The translations under genes and the position numbers were made by a program. The notes beneath the pieces are model-generated. The model was given only the letters and a program-made list of their open reading frames with translations, was not told the origin of the DNA and did not search any database. Source: a virus. Taken from it: a stretch of DNA of 27,362 nucleotides. Positions 5,327-12,993 of this stretch are shown piece after piece. The stretch spans positions 1 to 27,362 of the IMG/VR virus record IMGVR_UViG_3300032081_000786; one strand, given 5' to 3'. Within the stretch, counting starts at the first letter, position 1, and every line of letters begins with the position of its first letter.

Positions 5327-5565
5327 CCACCCGAGCTAACGACTTCATGGTTTGGCGAGCCGGCAATTCCGTTCACTGGGACTGCACCGTTGCCGAGATC
5401 GCCGATGAGACGGGGCTATCCGTGCCTAAGGTCCGATCAATCCTCAAACGCCGCGGCTGGGTTTGCCTCGCCGATAACCGCAACACCGACCCGTATGCCT
5501 ACCTGCATCTGGGCAACCAGCATGGGCAGAGCCGGGCCCTTCGCAACATGGGGGTGGATTTATGA
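5323..5565 (+). CDS. Small winged-HTH-like DNA-binding protein
   Basis: This encodes 80 residues. A helix-turn-helix is visible at about 20-46: DCTVAEIADETGLSVPKVRS followed by ILKRRGW. The start overlaps the methyltransferase stop (ATGA) and its stop overlaps the ParB-like gene (ATGA). It is probably a DNA-binding accessory protein of the early operon. Promoter targets or partners are unknown. Confidence 0.7.
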   Translation: MTTRANDFMVWRAGNSVHWDCTVAEIADETGLSVPKVRSILKRRGWVCLADNRNTDPYAYLHLGNQHGQSRALRNMGVDL

Positions 5566-6392
5566 CCTTTCGCACGATTGATGTCGCGGGATTTGATGCC
5601 TGTCAGGTCGCCGAGCAGCCCGCGCCGATGTTGCAGTGGGTGCCGATTGATAACCTGGTGATTGATGGCGCATATCAGCGCGACCTTGGACGGCAGAATC
5701 TCACCGCAATCCGCAAGATCGCATCTGACTTTCGCTGGTCACGCTTTGCGCCGGTTCTGCTGGCACCTGTCGACGGCGGCCGGTTTGCAATCATCGACGG
5801 GCAGCATCGGACCCATGCCGCAAAGATCTGCGGTATCAAGTCGGTGCCGGCGATGATCGTGCAGATCGACCCTGCAGAACAGGCCAGCGCGTTTGCGTTC
5901 GTCAATTCGGCGACCACCAAGATCACACCGCACCACATCTACAAAGCGGGCCTTGCTGCGAAAGAGGCGTGGGCTGTGAACATGAAAGAGGCCGTGGAGG
6001 CGGGCGGATGCGATCTACGCATGTCGAACGCCTCCACCGCGCAAAAGAAGCCGGGACAGATATACTGCATCGGTCTGATACGAGACATTGAAAAGCGTGG
6101 ATATCTCAGTGCGTTAACGACGGTTCTTAAAGGGCTGGTTGAATACGACACGACCGGTCGGGTGCCGCTCTACTCTGACTTCATCATCCGGCCAATGGTC
6201 TTCGCCTATGTTGAAAGCAGAGACTTCAAGCGGATCGATATCGCGGCCTTTCTTCGCGAAAACGACCCATTCAAGGTCATCAACTTTGTCGATCGGGCAA
6301 TGGCTGACGAGCAGCTGCAGGGGTCGCGGCAGGTCAACTACCGGAACGCGTTCACGGTGCATTTTCAACAGTTTCTGAAGGATCGGACATGA
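5562..6392 (+). CDS. ParB/Sulfiredoxin-fold (ParB-N-like) protein
   Basis: This encodes 276 residues. Residues about 28-110 match the ParB N-terminal nuclease/CTPase fold: strand VPIDNLVID, then YQRDLGR, then FAIIDGQHRTHAA at 76-87 with the DGQHR box, followed by a strand with VPAMIV. There is no obvious ParB helix-turn-helix or dimer domain, so it is not a plasmid-type partition protein; phages carry such DUF6551/ParB-N proteins with unknown roles. It is coupled to both neighbours by ATGA overlaps. It may act on DNA with the adjacent methyltransferase and HTH protein. Confidence 0.75.
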   Translation: MTFRTIDVAGFDACQVAEQPAPMLQWVPIDNLVIDGAYQRDLGRQNLTAIRKIASDFRWSRFAPVLLAPVDGGRFAIIDGQHRTHAAKICGIKSVPAMIVQIDPAEQASAFAFVNSATTKITPHHIYKAGLAAKEAWAVNMKEAVEAGGCDLRMSNASTAQKKPGQIYCIGLIRDIEKRGYLSALTTVLKGLVEYDTTGRVPLYSDFIIRPMVFAYVESRDFKRIDIAAFLRENDPFKVINFVDRAMADEQLQGSRQVNYRNAFTVHFQQFLKDRT

Positions 6393-6586
6393 CCACCGCG
6401 CGCCGTGAGGGCGACACCATAGTCATCACCGTGCCGATTGAGGAGGCGCAGAGCCTGCGGGTCGCGCTTCAGCCCTGCATGTGTGGGCACACCAAGAGCG
6501 CGGCGACAGCCAAGATCCGCGACAGGTTCGTCCGCGGGATTGGCATGGCGATGGACCATCGGAAACCGAAGGCCGCTGCTGAGTAG
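6389..6586 (+). CDS. Small hypothetical early protein
   Basis: This encodes 65 residues, start MTTARREGDTIVITVPIEEA. The ATG overlaps the ParB-like stop (ATGA). It has a short beta N-terminus, one C-x-C (PCMCGHTKS) near residue 30, and a basic C-terminal helix. No family is recognised. Confidence 0.65.
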   Translation: MTTARREGDTIVITVPIEEAQSLRVALQPCMCGHTKSAATAKIRDRFVRGIGMAMDHRKPKAAAE

Positions 6587-6620
6587 CACGGCGGCAAGTA
6601 AATTCAGGAAGGAGGCGGTG

Positions 6621-6944
6621 ATGTTGGATCAACAAGATTACGATCTAGGCGATATGCGTTCAACGCCTGCTGTTGCACAAGTTGCGCAGTCCAACCCCAA
6701 GCCTTTGACCGCAAAAGATTGGTTCAAGGTGATAGGTCCGAGGATCGCGGACGCGATCAAGCCGTTCCAGTGCGGTGCGCCTTGGACGGCTTTTGCCAAA
6801 GATTGTGAGCTGCGCCGCCTCGCCAGGTTACAGGCGCGGATCGACCGGAAGCAGCGGGCGCTGTCAGAGCTTAAGGCCGATCGACGTCAGATTATGGTCC
6901 GCTGCGTTCGACGCATGCGGCGTGAGCGGGGTTTGCAGTCGTGA
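6621..6944 (+). CDS. Hypothetical early protein with basic C-terminus
   Basis: This encodes 107 residues from an ATG at 6621 with a very strong AGGAAGGAGG upstream; the frame is open earlier but this site decides the start. The N-terminal third is polar and probably disordered, the middle holds DWFKVIGPRIADAIKPFQ, and the C-terminal 45 residues are a strongly basic helix (RLQARIDRKQRALSELKADR). It may bind nucleic acid. It is coupled to rusA by a GTGA overlap. Confidence 0.65.
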   Translation: MLDQQDYDLGDMRSTPAVAQVAQSNPKPLTAKDWFKVIGPRIADAIKPFQCGAPWTAFAKDCELRRLARLQARIDRKQRALSELKADRRQIMVRCVRRMRRERGLQS

Positions 6945-7375
6945 CAGATCGCCCGAGCCTCGCCCGACTAGCCATGCCATCACCCATAAGCACCAACGCC
7001 CTTTACAGAAATGTACCGGGCGTCGGGCGCGTGGCCACGACAAAATACAACGGGTGGAAGCGGCTGGCGGCCCAGTACTTGTCGGTCCAGTCGCCACTTC
7101 CAAACTTTAAGACGCCCGTGACGGTGCTGATCTACGTCGGCGAGCAGGGTGTGGGCGGCATGGACGCTGACAACACGGAGAAGGCCTATTTGGACGCGCT
7201 CAAGCGGGCTGGCATCATTGTGGATGATAGCCGGAAGTGGGTGCGTGGTGTCGCTGCGCACTGGACGCCGAGCCTGTCTGGAGCCGTCGTGGTTATCGAG
7301 ACCGCAAGCGATCAGGTCAATCTGGAGCTGGCGATTTGCGGGCTTTCCGTGAACGCCAAGGAGCTGCTGACGTGA
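6941..7375 (+). CDS. rusA: RusA-family Holliday junction resolvase
   Basis: This encodes 144 residues with a GTG start overlapping the upstream stop. RusA is a homodimeric endonuclease that cuts four-way junctions made during recombination and replication. The catalytic aspartates are present: GMDADNTEKAYLDAL gives Asp75 and Asp77, and GIIVDDSRKW gives Asp96; the 2- and 19-residue spacings equal those of E. coli RusA Asp70, Asp72 and Asp91. It is shorter than many chromosomal nucleases but typical for RusA. Its stop overlaps the GTG of the replication protein. It would resolve branched DNA before packaging. Confidence 0.9.
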   Translation: MTDRPSLARLAMPSPISTNALYRNVPGVGRVATTKYNGWKRLAAQYLSVQSPLPNFKTPVTVLIYVGEQGVGGMDADNTEKAYLDALKRAGIIVDDSRKWVRGVAAHWTPSLSGAVVVIETASDQVNLELAICGLSVNAKELLT

Positions 7376-8238
7376 AGCACGGATCCGATTGGTACAAGCG
7401 TGAGCCAGCCGCGTATTTGGGCGGTGTCCAAGGCATGACCGCTAAGGAGCACGCGGTCTATTCCGTAACCTTGGATCTTATCTACGCGCACGGCGGAGCG
7501 ATCAACAACGACCCCAGTTGGATAGCTGGATGGATCAGCGACATGGGCTCTGCGGCGGTCAGAAAGGCCATTTTTTCCCTGGCCGAGAAGGGCAAATTGA
7601 TCGTTTCAGAAACGGAAATCAGCCAAAAACGAGCGAAAACCGAAGCAAAAACGAAAGAAAACGTGAGTGAAACCGCAAGAGAAAACGGGAAAAAGGGCGG
7701 TAAAAAATCTGCGGAAATTCGGGCCAGAACTAGAGAAAACAGTGACTTAGGCGAAGCGGATGCTTCAAGCGAAAACCAAGCAGAGAAGATAAGAGAAGAT
7801 AAGATAGAAGAGAAAGGTAAACCTTCCTCTTCTTTGGTGGCGGAAGATTATCAGAAATATTTGAAGGCTCATCCGAGGCCTGTCGACAGCGATGCCGGTG
7901 AGGCACTTTTTTCGGAGTTGGTGGCCAGCGGTGTCGAGCCTGAGCGCATCATCGCCGCAGCCCGATCGTATGCCGAGACCGTTCGCGGCTGGTCGTCCGT
8001 CGGCAAGGTTCAGCAGTCCGATAACTTTTTAGATCCGGAGCGGGGAAAGTGGGAATCCCACACGGTCAAGGCTGTCGAGAAGCCTAGCGAGGAGGCGGTA
8101 CTGGCGTTCTACGCTGACGTGGTTCTGAGCAAAAAACGGACGGCTCCGTCGACGGTAAACAGCAACATGGCGGGGAAGCTTTTGGCGGCAGGCTTGGTGA
8201 CCGAAAACGACCTCAAGGCAGCGGGGGTGGCAGCATGA
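7372..8238 (+). CDS. DUF1376-type phage replication protein
   Basis: This encodes 288 residues from a GTG (KHGSDWYKREPAAYLGG) overlapping the rusA stop. Residues 1-75 match the DUF1376 N-terminal domain: a W-Y-K-R opening, then GMTAKEHAVYSVTLDLIYAH and a PSWIAGWI loop, a winged-helix fold used in phage replication-initiation proteins. A long Lys/Glu-rich linker follows, including AEKIREDKIEEKGK, encoded by a purine-only tract with a 10-bp tandem repeat. The C-terminal part is helical. Position before a DnaA-like gene supports a lambda O-like role; the A-rich coding DNA at about 7600-7720 could hold the origin, which is inference. Confidence 0.75.
   Translation: MKHGSDWYKREPAAYLGGVQGMTAKEHAVYSVTLDLIYAHGGAINNDPSWIAGWISDMGSAAVRKAIFSLAEKGKLIVSETEISQKRAKTEAKTKENVSETARENGKKGGKKSAEIRARTRENSDLGEADASSENQAEKIREDKIEEKGKPSSSLVAEDYQKYLKAHPRPVDSDAGEALFSELVASGVEPERIIAAARSYAETVRGWSSVGKVQQSDNFLDPERGKWESHTVKAVEKPSEEAVLAFYADVVLSKKRTAPSTVNSNMAGKLLAAGLVTENDLKAAGVAA
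7782..7801 (+). repeat. Tandem 10-bp purine repeat inside the replication gene
   Basis: AGAGAAGATA occurs twice in direct succession, followed by related purine sequence to about 7817. The unit is not a multiple of three, so slippage by one copy would shift the reading frame of the DUF1376-type gene. Confidence 0.8.
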
Positions 8239-8564
8239 AACCGACCATCCTCGAAATCGTCGCCTGTGCATCTGAAGCGTTTCAGGTTGATGCGCATCAG
8301 ATCCTCAACGGAGATCGCAGTGACCTGCACTGTCGGCCACGCTTCGCCGTCTGTCTGATCGCCCATGATCTGGGGTATTCCCATCCGCAGATTGGCCGGA
8401 CGCTTGGCGGACGCGACCACACGTCGATCATCAACGCCTGCAAGCGGGCGCGCTTATTCGCTGCAGAGGATCCGGAATATCTGGATCTGATCGAGGAGGT
8501 CAGGGCGGCCGCATGCCGTGAGCGAGTGCCATTTTTCAAATCGCAAAGGAGCAATCCTGTATGA
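8235..8564 (+). CDS. Stand-alone DnaA domain IV-like protein
   Basis: This encodes 109 residues. It matches the C-terminal DNA-binding domain of DnaA: CRPRFAVCLIAHDLGYSHPQ followed by IGRTLGGRDHTSIINACKRA, where the DnaA signature is G-G-R-D-H-T-[TS]-[VI]. The AAA+ ATPase domain is absent. It may bind DnaA boxes in the phage or host origin, helping phage replication or blocking host initiation. It overlaps the replication protein before it (ATGA) and the next regulator (ATGA), so all three are made together. Confidence 0.85.
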   Translation: MKPTILEIVACASEAFQVDAHQILNGDRSDLHCRPRFAVCLIAHDLGYSHPQIGRTLGGRDHTSIINACKRARLFAAEDPEYLDLIEEVRAAACRERVPFFKSQRSNPV

Positions 8565-9016
8565 GAACCGAGCCACGTCCTTTGAAAAAGCTGACGCGCG
8601 AGCACCTGGAGCCGCTTTGGTCGCGCCGGGATATCCCGATCGCGCGCATTGCGTCCGCTCTCGGGGTCACCCGCCAGTCCATCAGTGCAAAGGCCAAGTC
8701 CTTAGGCCTGCCGTCGAGGGCCGGCAACATGGAGCCGGCCAAGCGCTCGGATGACGCCATGTTTGAAAGCATGTGGCGCGCAGGGGTCAATTCGACGGAG
8801 ATGGCGGATTTCTTCGGCTATGCCGATGCTTCCTCTGTGGTGCACCGGCGGATCAACATGGGGCTGCCCGGCAGGAGCAGAGGGGCCGGCGGGTATACGA
8901 ACGTTCGCTACGGGTGGTCCGAAACGATCAGCCTGGCGCAGTTCCGCGAGATGCAGTTTGCGAGTGCCGTTCAGGACATGGTTCGCGGCGCGCAGAAACG
9001 AAATCCAAAAAGGTAG
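8561..9016 (+). CDS. GcrA-like protein with two HTH segments
   Basis: This encodes 151 residues. Residues about 10-50 (REHLEPLWSRRDIPIARIAS then ALGVTRQSISAKAKSLGLPS) resemble the GcrA N-terminal helix-turn-helix, including the final LGLPSR. A second similar unit is at about 67-102 (MWRAGVNSTEMADFFGYADA then SSVVHRRINMGLPGR). GcrA in alphaproteobacteria binds sigma70-RNA polymerase and methylated promoters. The phage version could steer host polymerase or late transcription. The start overlaps the DnaA-like stop (ATGA). Confidence 0.65.
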   Translation: MRTEPRPLKKLTREHLEPLWSRRDIPIARIASALGVTRQSISAKAKSLGLPSRAGNMEPAKRSDDAMFESMWRAGVNSTEMADFFGYADASSVVHRRINMGLPGRSRGAGGYTNVRYGWSETISLAQFREMQFASAVQDMVRGAQKRNPKR

Positions 9017-9021
9017 GCTTC

Positions 9022-9648
9022 ATGAAAAACTACAGCAAAGGCGCAAAACTTCGGGCCAAAAAGGCAATGACACCGCTGGCCCAGCTAGCTGAAACACCTA
9101 AGCGTAAATCAAGGGGCTCAAAGCGCATGCAGGAGATTAAGAAAAACCCGGAAGCCGAACGCACAGTTCTCGACGCCCGGGCTCGTCACTGCGGAATCGC
9201 GCCCGCTGACAGAACTCAAATGAGAGATCCTGCGCTTGGTGAGGCCGCGGGCAGGGCGATCTACGCTGCCCGATCAGGCGATCAGGCGAAAAAGATGTGG
9301 GATGCCTATGCGGGACTTACAAAGGCAGAGGCAGTCTACATCAAGACAAATCTAGGTCTATCGATCCACGCCAAGACAGCGAAGGTTGAGTACTTGATCG
9401 AAGCTTTCGAGGCGAGGTCGGATGATAACCCTGATCTGCGAGATCCGGATGAACGCGCGAGGGACGCATCGAATAGATGGATGCGCTGGCGTGGCTTCAT
9501 CGGTCATCTCGGCGCGAATGAGCAGAAGGCGATATTCGATGTCGCCTACGGGCGGATAGAGCCGATGGACGCCGGATTGTTGACCGCGTCGGGGAGCCGG
9601 TTCGTTGCCGCAATCGAGAGGTTGGCTGATGTCGTGAATGAGCGTTGA
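9022..9648 (+). CDS. Hypothetical protein, possible late-gene activator by position
   Basis: This encodes 208 residues from the ATG at 9022, with AGGTAGG about 5 nt upstream; the frame is open further left but that part lies in the upstream gene. The N-terminal 40 residues are very basic (MKNYSKGAKLRAKKAM), the centre is helical (KMWDAYAGLTKAEAVYIKTN), and near residue 155 there is a Trp-rich stretch NRWMRWRGFIGHLG. It is the last early gene; the late-promoter-like element at 9645-9674 overlaps its stop codon. Lambda Q occupies this place, so a Q-like antiterminator is a reasonable guess, without sequence proof. Confidence 0.6.
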   Translation: MKNYSKGAKLRAKKAMTPLAQLAETPKRKSRGSKRMQEIKKNPEAERTVLDARARHCGIAPADRTQMRDPALGEAAGRAIYAARSGDQAKKMWDAYAGLTKAEAVYIKTNLGLSIHAKTAKVEYLIEAFEARSDDNPDLRDPDERARDASNRWMRWRGFIGHLGANEQKAIFDVAYGRIEPMDAGLLTASGSRFVAAIERLADVVNER

Positions 9649-9674
9649 CGAATAGGACTGGAACGCGCTAGTAT
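9645..9674 (+). promoter_or_regulatory. Candidate late promoter (pR'-like)
   Basis: TTGACG (9645-9650) and TAGTAT (9669-9674) are separated by 18 bp, a good sigma70-type match. The predicted +1 is 9681. A terminator follows at 9698, so unmodified polymerase would make an RNA of about 47 nt. Confidence 0.6.
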
Positions 9675-9697
9675 ATTGCGAAGCAAGTCATGTTCAG

Positions 9698-9727
9698 AGC
9701 CGCCGGGGAAACCTGCGCGGCTTTTTT
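9698..9727 (+). terminator. Intrinsic terminator before the late operon
   Basis: AGCCGC and GCGGCT form a 6-bp stem around a 13-nt loop, with six T residues (9722-9727). It lies between the last early gene and the terminase genes. Either it ends the early operon or it is the tR'-like barrier overcome by antitermination; both may be true. The rest of the gap, 9728-9869, holds no ORF I can support, only the AGGAG ribosome binding site of the next gene; a packaging site here is possible but not visible. Confidence 0.8.
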
Positions 9728-9869
9728 CGTTTGCCACACCCGGCCCCTCCTTCCGAACCGCTCCACCCCCGCAGCGGTCAAGCCTGCATTGCGACAGTCA
9801 ACGCATCGGGCGCTCGGGTTTCATTTGGTAAGATGCGAAATGCAGGGCGGGGGATAGGAGAACGCGAAC

Positions 9870-10391
9870 ATGGCACTCACTGCGAAACAGCAGCGTTTCG
9901 TCGATGAGTACCTTGTGGACCTCAACGCAACGCAGGCGGCTATCAGGGCAGGCTACAGCCAAAAGACCGCGCGGCAGGTCGGTGCGGAAAACTTGACAAA
10001 ACCTGTCATTGCAGACGCAGTGGCGAAGGCGCAGACAAGCCGGTCCGACCGTGTTCAGATCGACTCTGATTGGGTGCTGACCCGTCTCGCATCTGAGGCC
10101 ACGGCAGACCTTGCGGACATCTACGACGAGGACGGCGGCCTGAAGCCAGTCCACGATTGGCCACTTATCTGGCGGCAGGGCCTTGTCGCTGGCATCGAAG
10201 CCGTCGAGGAGTTCGAAACGGTCGATGGTGAGCGGCGTAGCATCGGGATGGTGCGGAAGGTCAAGCTGTCCGACCGCATCAAGCGGATCGAGCTGATTGG
10301 CAAGCATGTGGACGTCCAGGCCTTTAAGGATCAAATCGAGCACAAGGGCGGCATCAATCTGACCGTCAATCAAGACGACGCGGAGTTGTGA
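9870..10391 (+). CDS. terS: Terminase small subunit
   Basis: This encodes 173 residues. The N-terminus LTAKQQRFVDEYLVDLNATQ followed by AAIRAGYSQKTARQVG is the classic helix-turn-helix opening of the XtmA/Terminase_2 family (SPP1/PBSX-like). It recognises the phage packaging site and stimulates the large subunit. The C-terminal part (residues about 115-165) contains KLSDRIKRIELIGKHVDV, the usual oligomerisation helix. AGGAG is about 10 nt upstream. Its stop overlaps the GTG of the large subunit. Confidence 0.93.
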   Translation: MALTAKQQRFVDEYLVDLNATQAAIRAGYSQKTARQVGAENLTKPVIADAVAKAQTSRSDRVQIDSDWVLTRLASEATADLADIYDEDGGLKPVHDWPLIWRQGLVAGIEAVEEFETVDGERRSIGMVRKVKLSDRIKRIELIGKHVDVQAFKDQIEHKGGINLTVNQDDAEL

Positions 10392-11716
10392 CCGCAACAC
10401 TTACCGCCAAGCAGCGGGAAGCAAATAAGCTGCTGGCCAGCCCAGCGCGGAATATCATGCTTAGGGGTGGGTCGAGATCTGGCAAAACGTTTTTGCTGGT
10501 TCGCGCTCTTATCCAGAGGGCTATCAATGCGCCCGGTTCGCGGCACGTCATATTCCGCTTCAGGTTCAACCACGCCAAAACTTCGGTTTGGTCAGACACG
10601 ATTCCGAAAGTTCTGCAGATTTGCTTTCCCGGTCTGCGGGTTCGCTTCGATAAGACTGACTTCTATGTCGAGTTGCCCAACGGGTCGCAGATCTGGATTG
10701 CAGGCCTTGATGACAAGGAGCGGGTCGAAAAGATCCTCGGGCAAGAATACGTCACGCTCTATTTCAACGAGAGCAGCCAAATACCGTGGGCGTCGGTTGA
10801 AACGGCAATGTCCCGTTTGGCGCAGAAATGCGAACTGGCCCCTGAAATCCAAGAAGCTACCGGTAGGGTGTATCTCGCGCTAAAGGCATATTTCGACTGC
10901 AACCCGCCTTCCAAGCTGCATTGGTCGTTTAGCCTGTTCAAGGCGAAGATGAAGCCCGGCACAAAAGAAGCACTGCCAAACCCCGACGCCTACGTCGAGA
11001 TGCGCGTCAACCCGACTGACAACGCCGACAACCTGCCCGCGGAATACTTCGAAGTTCTGGCAAGCATGTCAGCAGCCAAGCGTCTGCGATTTGAAGCTGG
11101 CGAGTGGGCCAGCGAAGTCAACGGCGCTCTGTGGTCGCTTGAGGATCGCAAGGCCGCTGACGGCAAGGTCATGCCGGGGATAGACAGTCTGCGGGTTGCC
11201 AGCGCCCCGGAGATGCAGCGCATCGTGGTCGCAGTTGATCCGTCGGGCACCCGTGGCGACGGCGGCGGTGACGATATCGGCATCATCGTCGCAGGCAAGG
11301 GCGTGGATGGCGAGGCTTACATCTTGGAGGACGGCACCTGCCAGATGTCGCCGGAGGGCTGGGGCAGGCGGGCTGTTGACCTGTACCACAGGTGGGGTGC
11401 GGATCGCATCGTGGCAGAGCGCAACTATGGTGGCGACATGGTGAGGTTCACCGTGGCCACAGCAGATAAACAGGCCGCATTCAAAGAGGTTGTCGCAAGT
11501 CGGGGCAAGTCGGTCCGGGCTGAGCCGATCAGTGCTCTGTACGAGCAACGCAAGGTCCACCATGTCGGCGATTTCCCCGACCTCGAGGACCAGATGTGTA
11601 ACTTCACGTCCTCTGGATACATTGGCGATGGCTCCCCCGACCGTGCTGATGCTCTGGTTTGGGCGCTGACTGAGCTGATGCTGGAACACAAAGCAACCGC
11701 ACAGGTATTTCTATGA
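10388..11716 (+). CDS. terL: Terminase large subunit (PBSX type)
   Basis: This encodes 442 residues with a GTG start. It is the DNA-packaging motor: ATPase Walker A GGSRSGKT at 27-34, Walker B-like VTLYFNESSQ at 122-131, and a RuvC-like nuclease domain with Asp284 (VVAVDPSGTRGD), Glu344 (IVAERNYGGD) and Asp418/Asp421 (GSPDRADALVWAL). The length is normal for this family. It overlaps the portal gene (ATGA). A headful or cos mechanism cannot be told from the sequence. Confidence 0.95.
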   Translation: MTATLTAKQREANKLLASPARNIMLRGGSRSGKTFLLVRALIQRAINAPGSRHVIFRFRFNHAKTSVWSDTIPKVLQICFPGLRVRFDKTDFYVELPNGSQIWIAGLDDKERVEKILGQEYVTLYFNESSQIPWASVETAMSRLAQKCELAPEIQEATGRVYLALKAYFDCNPPSKLHWSFSLFKAKMKPGTKEALPNPDAYVEMRVNPTDNADNLPAEYFEVLASMSAAKRLRFEAGEWASEVNGALWSLEDRKAADGKVMPGIDSLRVASAPEMQRIVVAVDPSGTRGDGGGDDIGIIVAGKGVDGEAYILEDGTCQMSPEGWGRRAVDLYHRWGADRIVAERNYGGDMVRFTVATADKQAAFKEVVASRGKSVRAEPISALYEQRKVHHVGDFPDLEDQMCNFTSSGYIGDGSPDRADALVWALTELMLEHKATAQVFL

Positions 11717-12993
11717 CCGCATTTTCCATCCGCGAGTTCTTCGCCAAGGTCATGGCCCTGAGCAGCAAGCACGACCATTATTCAGATTTTGGCTGGCCCG
11801 AGGATGTGACCTTCACGCATTTGAAAAGGATGTACGACCGCAATGACCTCGCAAAGGCGGCGGTCAAGAAGACGACCGAGAAGACGTTCCAGAACCTGCC
11901 CAAGATCCTCTACGGTGAGGATGAGAGCGACGACATCGCCAATGCGTTCGACCGGTTGGGGTTTTGGGACAAGCTGGCCGACACAGACGAATACGCGCAG
12001 GTCGGGGGATATGCTGGCTTGATCCTGCGCATTGCGGACAGCAAACGATTCAGTGAGCCGGTAGACGGCGCATATGGACTGGACGATCTGGTCGAAATTA
12101 TCCCGGCATGGTCCGAGCAGCTTCGGGTGTCGGAGTGGCATCTGGACGAGAACGACACGGAAAACTACGGCAAGCCCAAGACGTTCACATTCAATGAAGC
12201 GGCAATCACCCGCGAGGGGGCCAACCGCAACGTGGTAGTGCATCCGGACCGGGTGTTTGTCTGGTCTGCCACTGGTGACGTGCACGCGCCATCTGCGCTT
12301 CTCTCCGGCTACAATAATCTGCTGGATATGGAAAAGATCAGCGGTGCTGGTGGTGAGGGCTTCTGGAAGACAGCCGCCGCGCGCCTGAACATCCAGATCG
12401 ACAAGGACACAGACTTCCAGGCGTTCAAACAGGCGGTCGAGTCGACGGACACCAGCAAGACCTTCCAGCAGATCTTGGATGAAAAGGCACAAAAGCTGAA
12501 CAAGGGCTTTGACGCCAGCTATATCAGCCAGGGCATGAATGTCGGGACTTTCTCAGTCAGCCTGCCACAGCCCAAGGAATTCTTCGATATCCCGCTGTCT
12601 GCATTTGCCGCAGGCCGGTCAATGCCGACCAAGATACTGATCGGGATGCAGACTGGCGAACGCGCCAGCACCGAAGATGCGCAGGAGTGGAACAACACGA
12701 TCATGTCCCGGCGCAACCGCTGGACCGTCCCGTCACTCAGGGGCGTGCTGCAGCGCCTTGAGCGGTTCGGCATGATCCGCGGCGGCTGGGATATCGAATG
12801 GGACGATCTGACCGACGATACGCCGCAGGCGAAGTTGGACCGGGCCGACAAGATGGCCGACATCAACACCAAGCAAGCCGCGACCGATAACCAGCCGGTA
12901 TTCACGGGCGAGGAAATCAGGATCGAAGCTGGATACGAGGGCGATGTGCCTGATGTGATCGGCGACGATGAAACAGAGGATGATCAACCATGA
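11713..12993 (+). CDS. Portal protein (DUF1073/HI1409-like)
   Basis: This encodes 426 residues. It forms the dodecameric ring at the capsid vertex through which DNA passes. The features are those of the DUF1073 portal group: FTHLKRMYDRNDLAKAAVKK near the N-terminus, FWDKLADTDEYAQVGGYAGL near 87, VVVHPDRVFVWSATGD near 175, and KILIGMQTGERASTEDAQEW near 310. Position between terminase and protease supports it. Public annotation sometimes names this family 'anti-CBASS Acb1 family'; I see no paired H-x-T/S phosphoesterase motifs here, so a portal role is preferred. Confidence 0.85.
   Translation: MTAFSIREFFAKVMALSSKHDHYSDFGWPEDVTFTHLKRMYDRNDLAKAAVKKTTEKTFQNLPKILYGEDESDDIANAFDRLGFWDKLADTDEYAQVGGYAGLILRIADSKRFSEPVDGAYGLDDLVEIIPAWSEQLRVSEWHLDENDTENYGKPKTFTFNEAAITREGANRNVVVHPDRVFVWSATGDVHAPSALLSGYNNLLDMEKISGAGGEGFWKTAAARLNIQIDKDTDFQAFKQAVESTDTSKTFQQILDEKAQKLNKGFDASYISQGMNVGTFSVSLPQPKEFFDIPLSAFAAGRSMPTKILIGMQTGERASTEDAQEWNNTIMSRRNRWTVPSLRGVLQRLERFGMIRGGWDIEWDDLTDDTPQAKLDRADKMADINTKQAATDNQPVFTGEEIRIEAGYEGDVPDVIGDDETEDDQP

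Noticed and set aside
9728-9869. cos or pac site upstream of the small terminase gene
   Set aside because: Such a site is expected in this area, but I see no diagnostic repeat or nick-site symmetry, so I do not call it.
11069-12492. Minus-strand ORFs opposite terminase and portal
   Set aside because: Shadows of the conserved plus-strand genes; no motif or start signal.
11713-12993. Anti-CBASS (Acb1) protein, as this family is sometimes labelled
   Set aside because: No paired H-x-T/S motifs of a 2H phosphoesterase are visible; gene order and length fit a portal protein.
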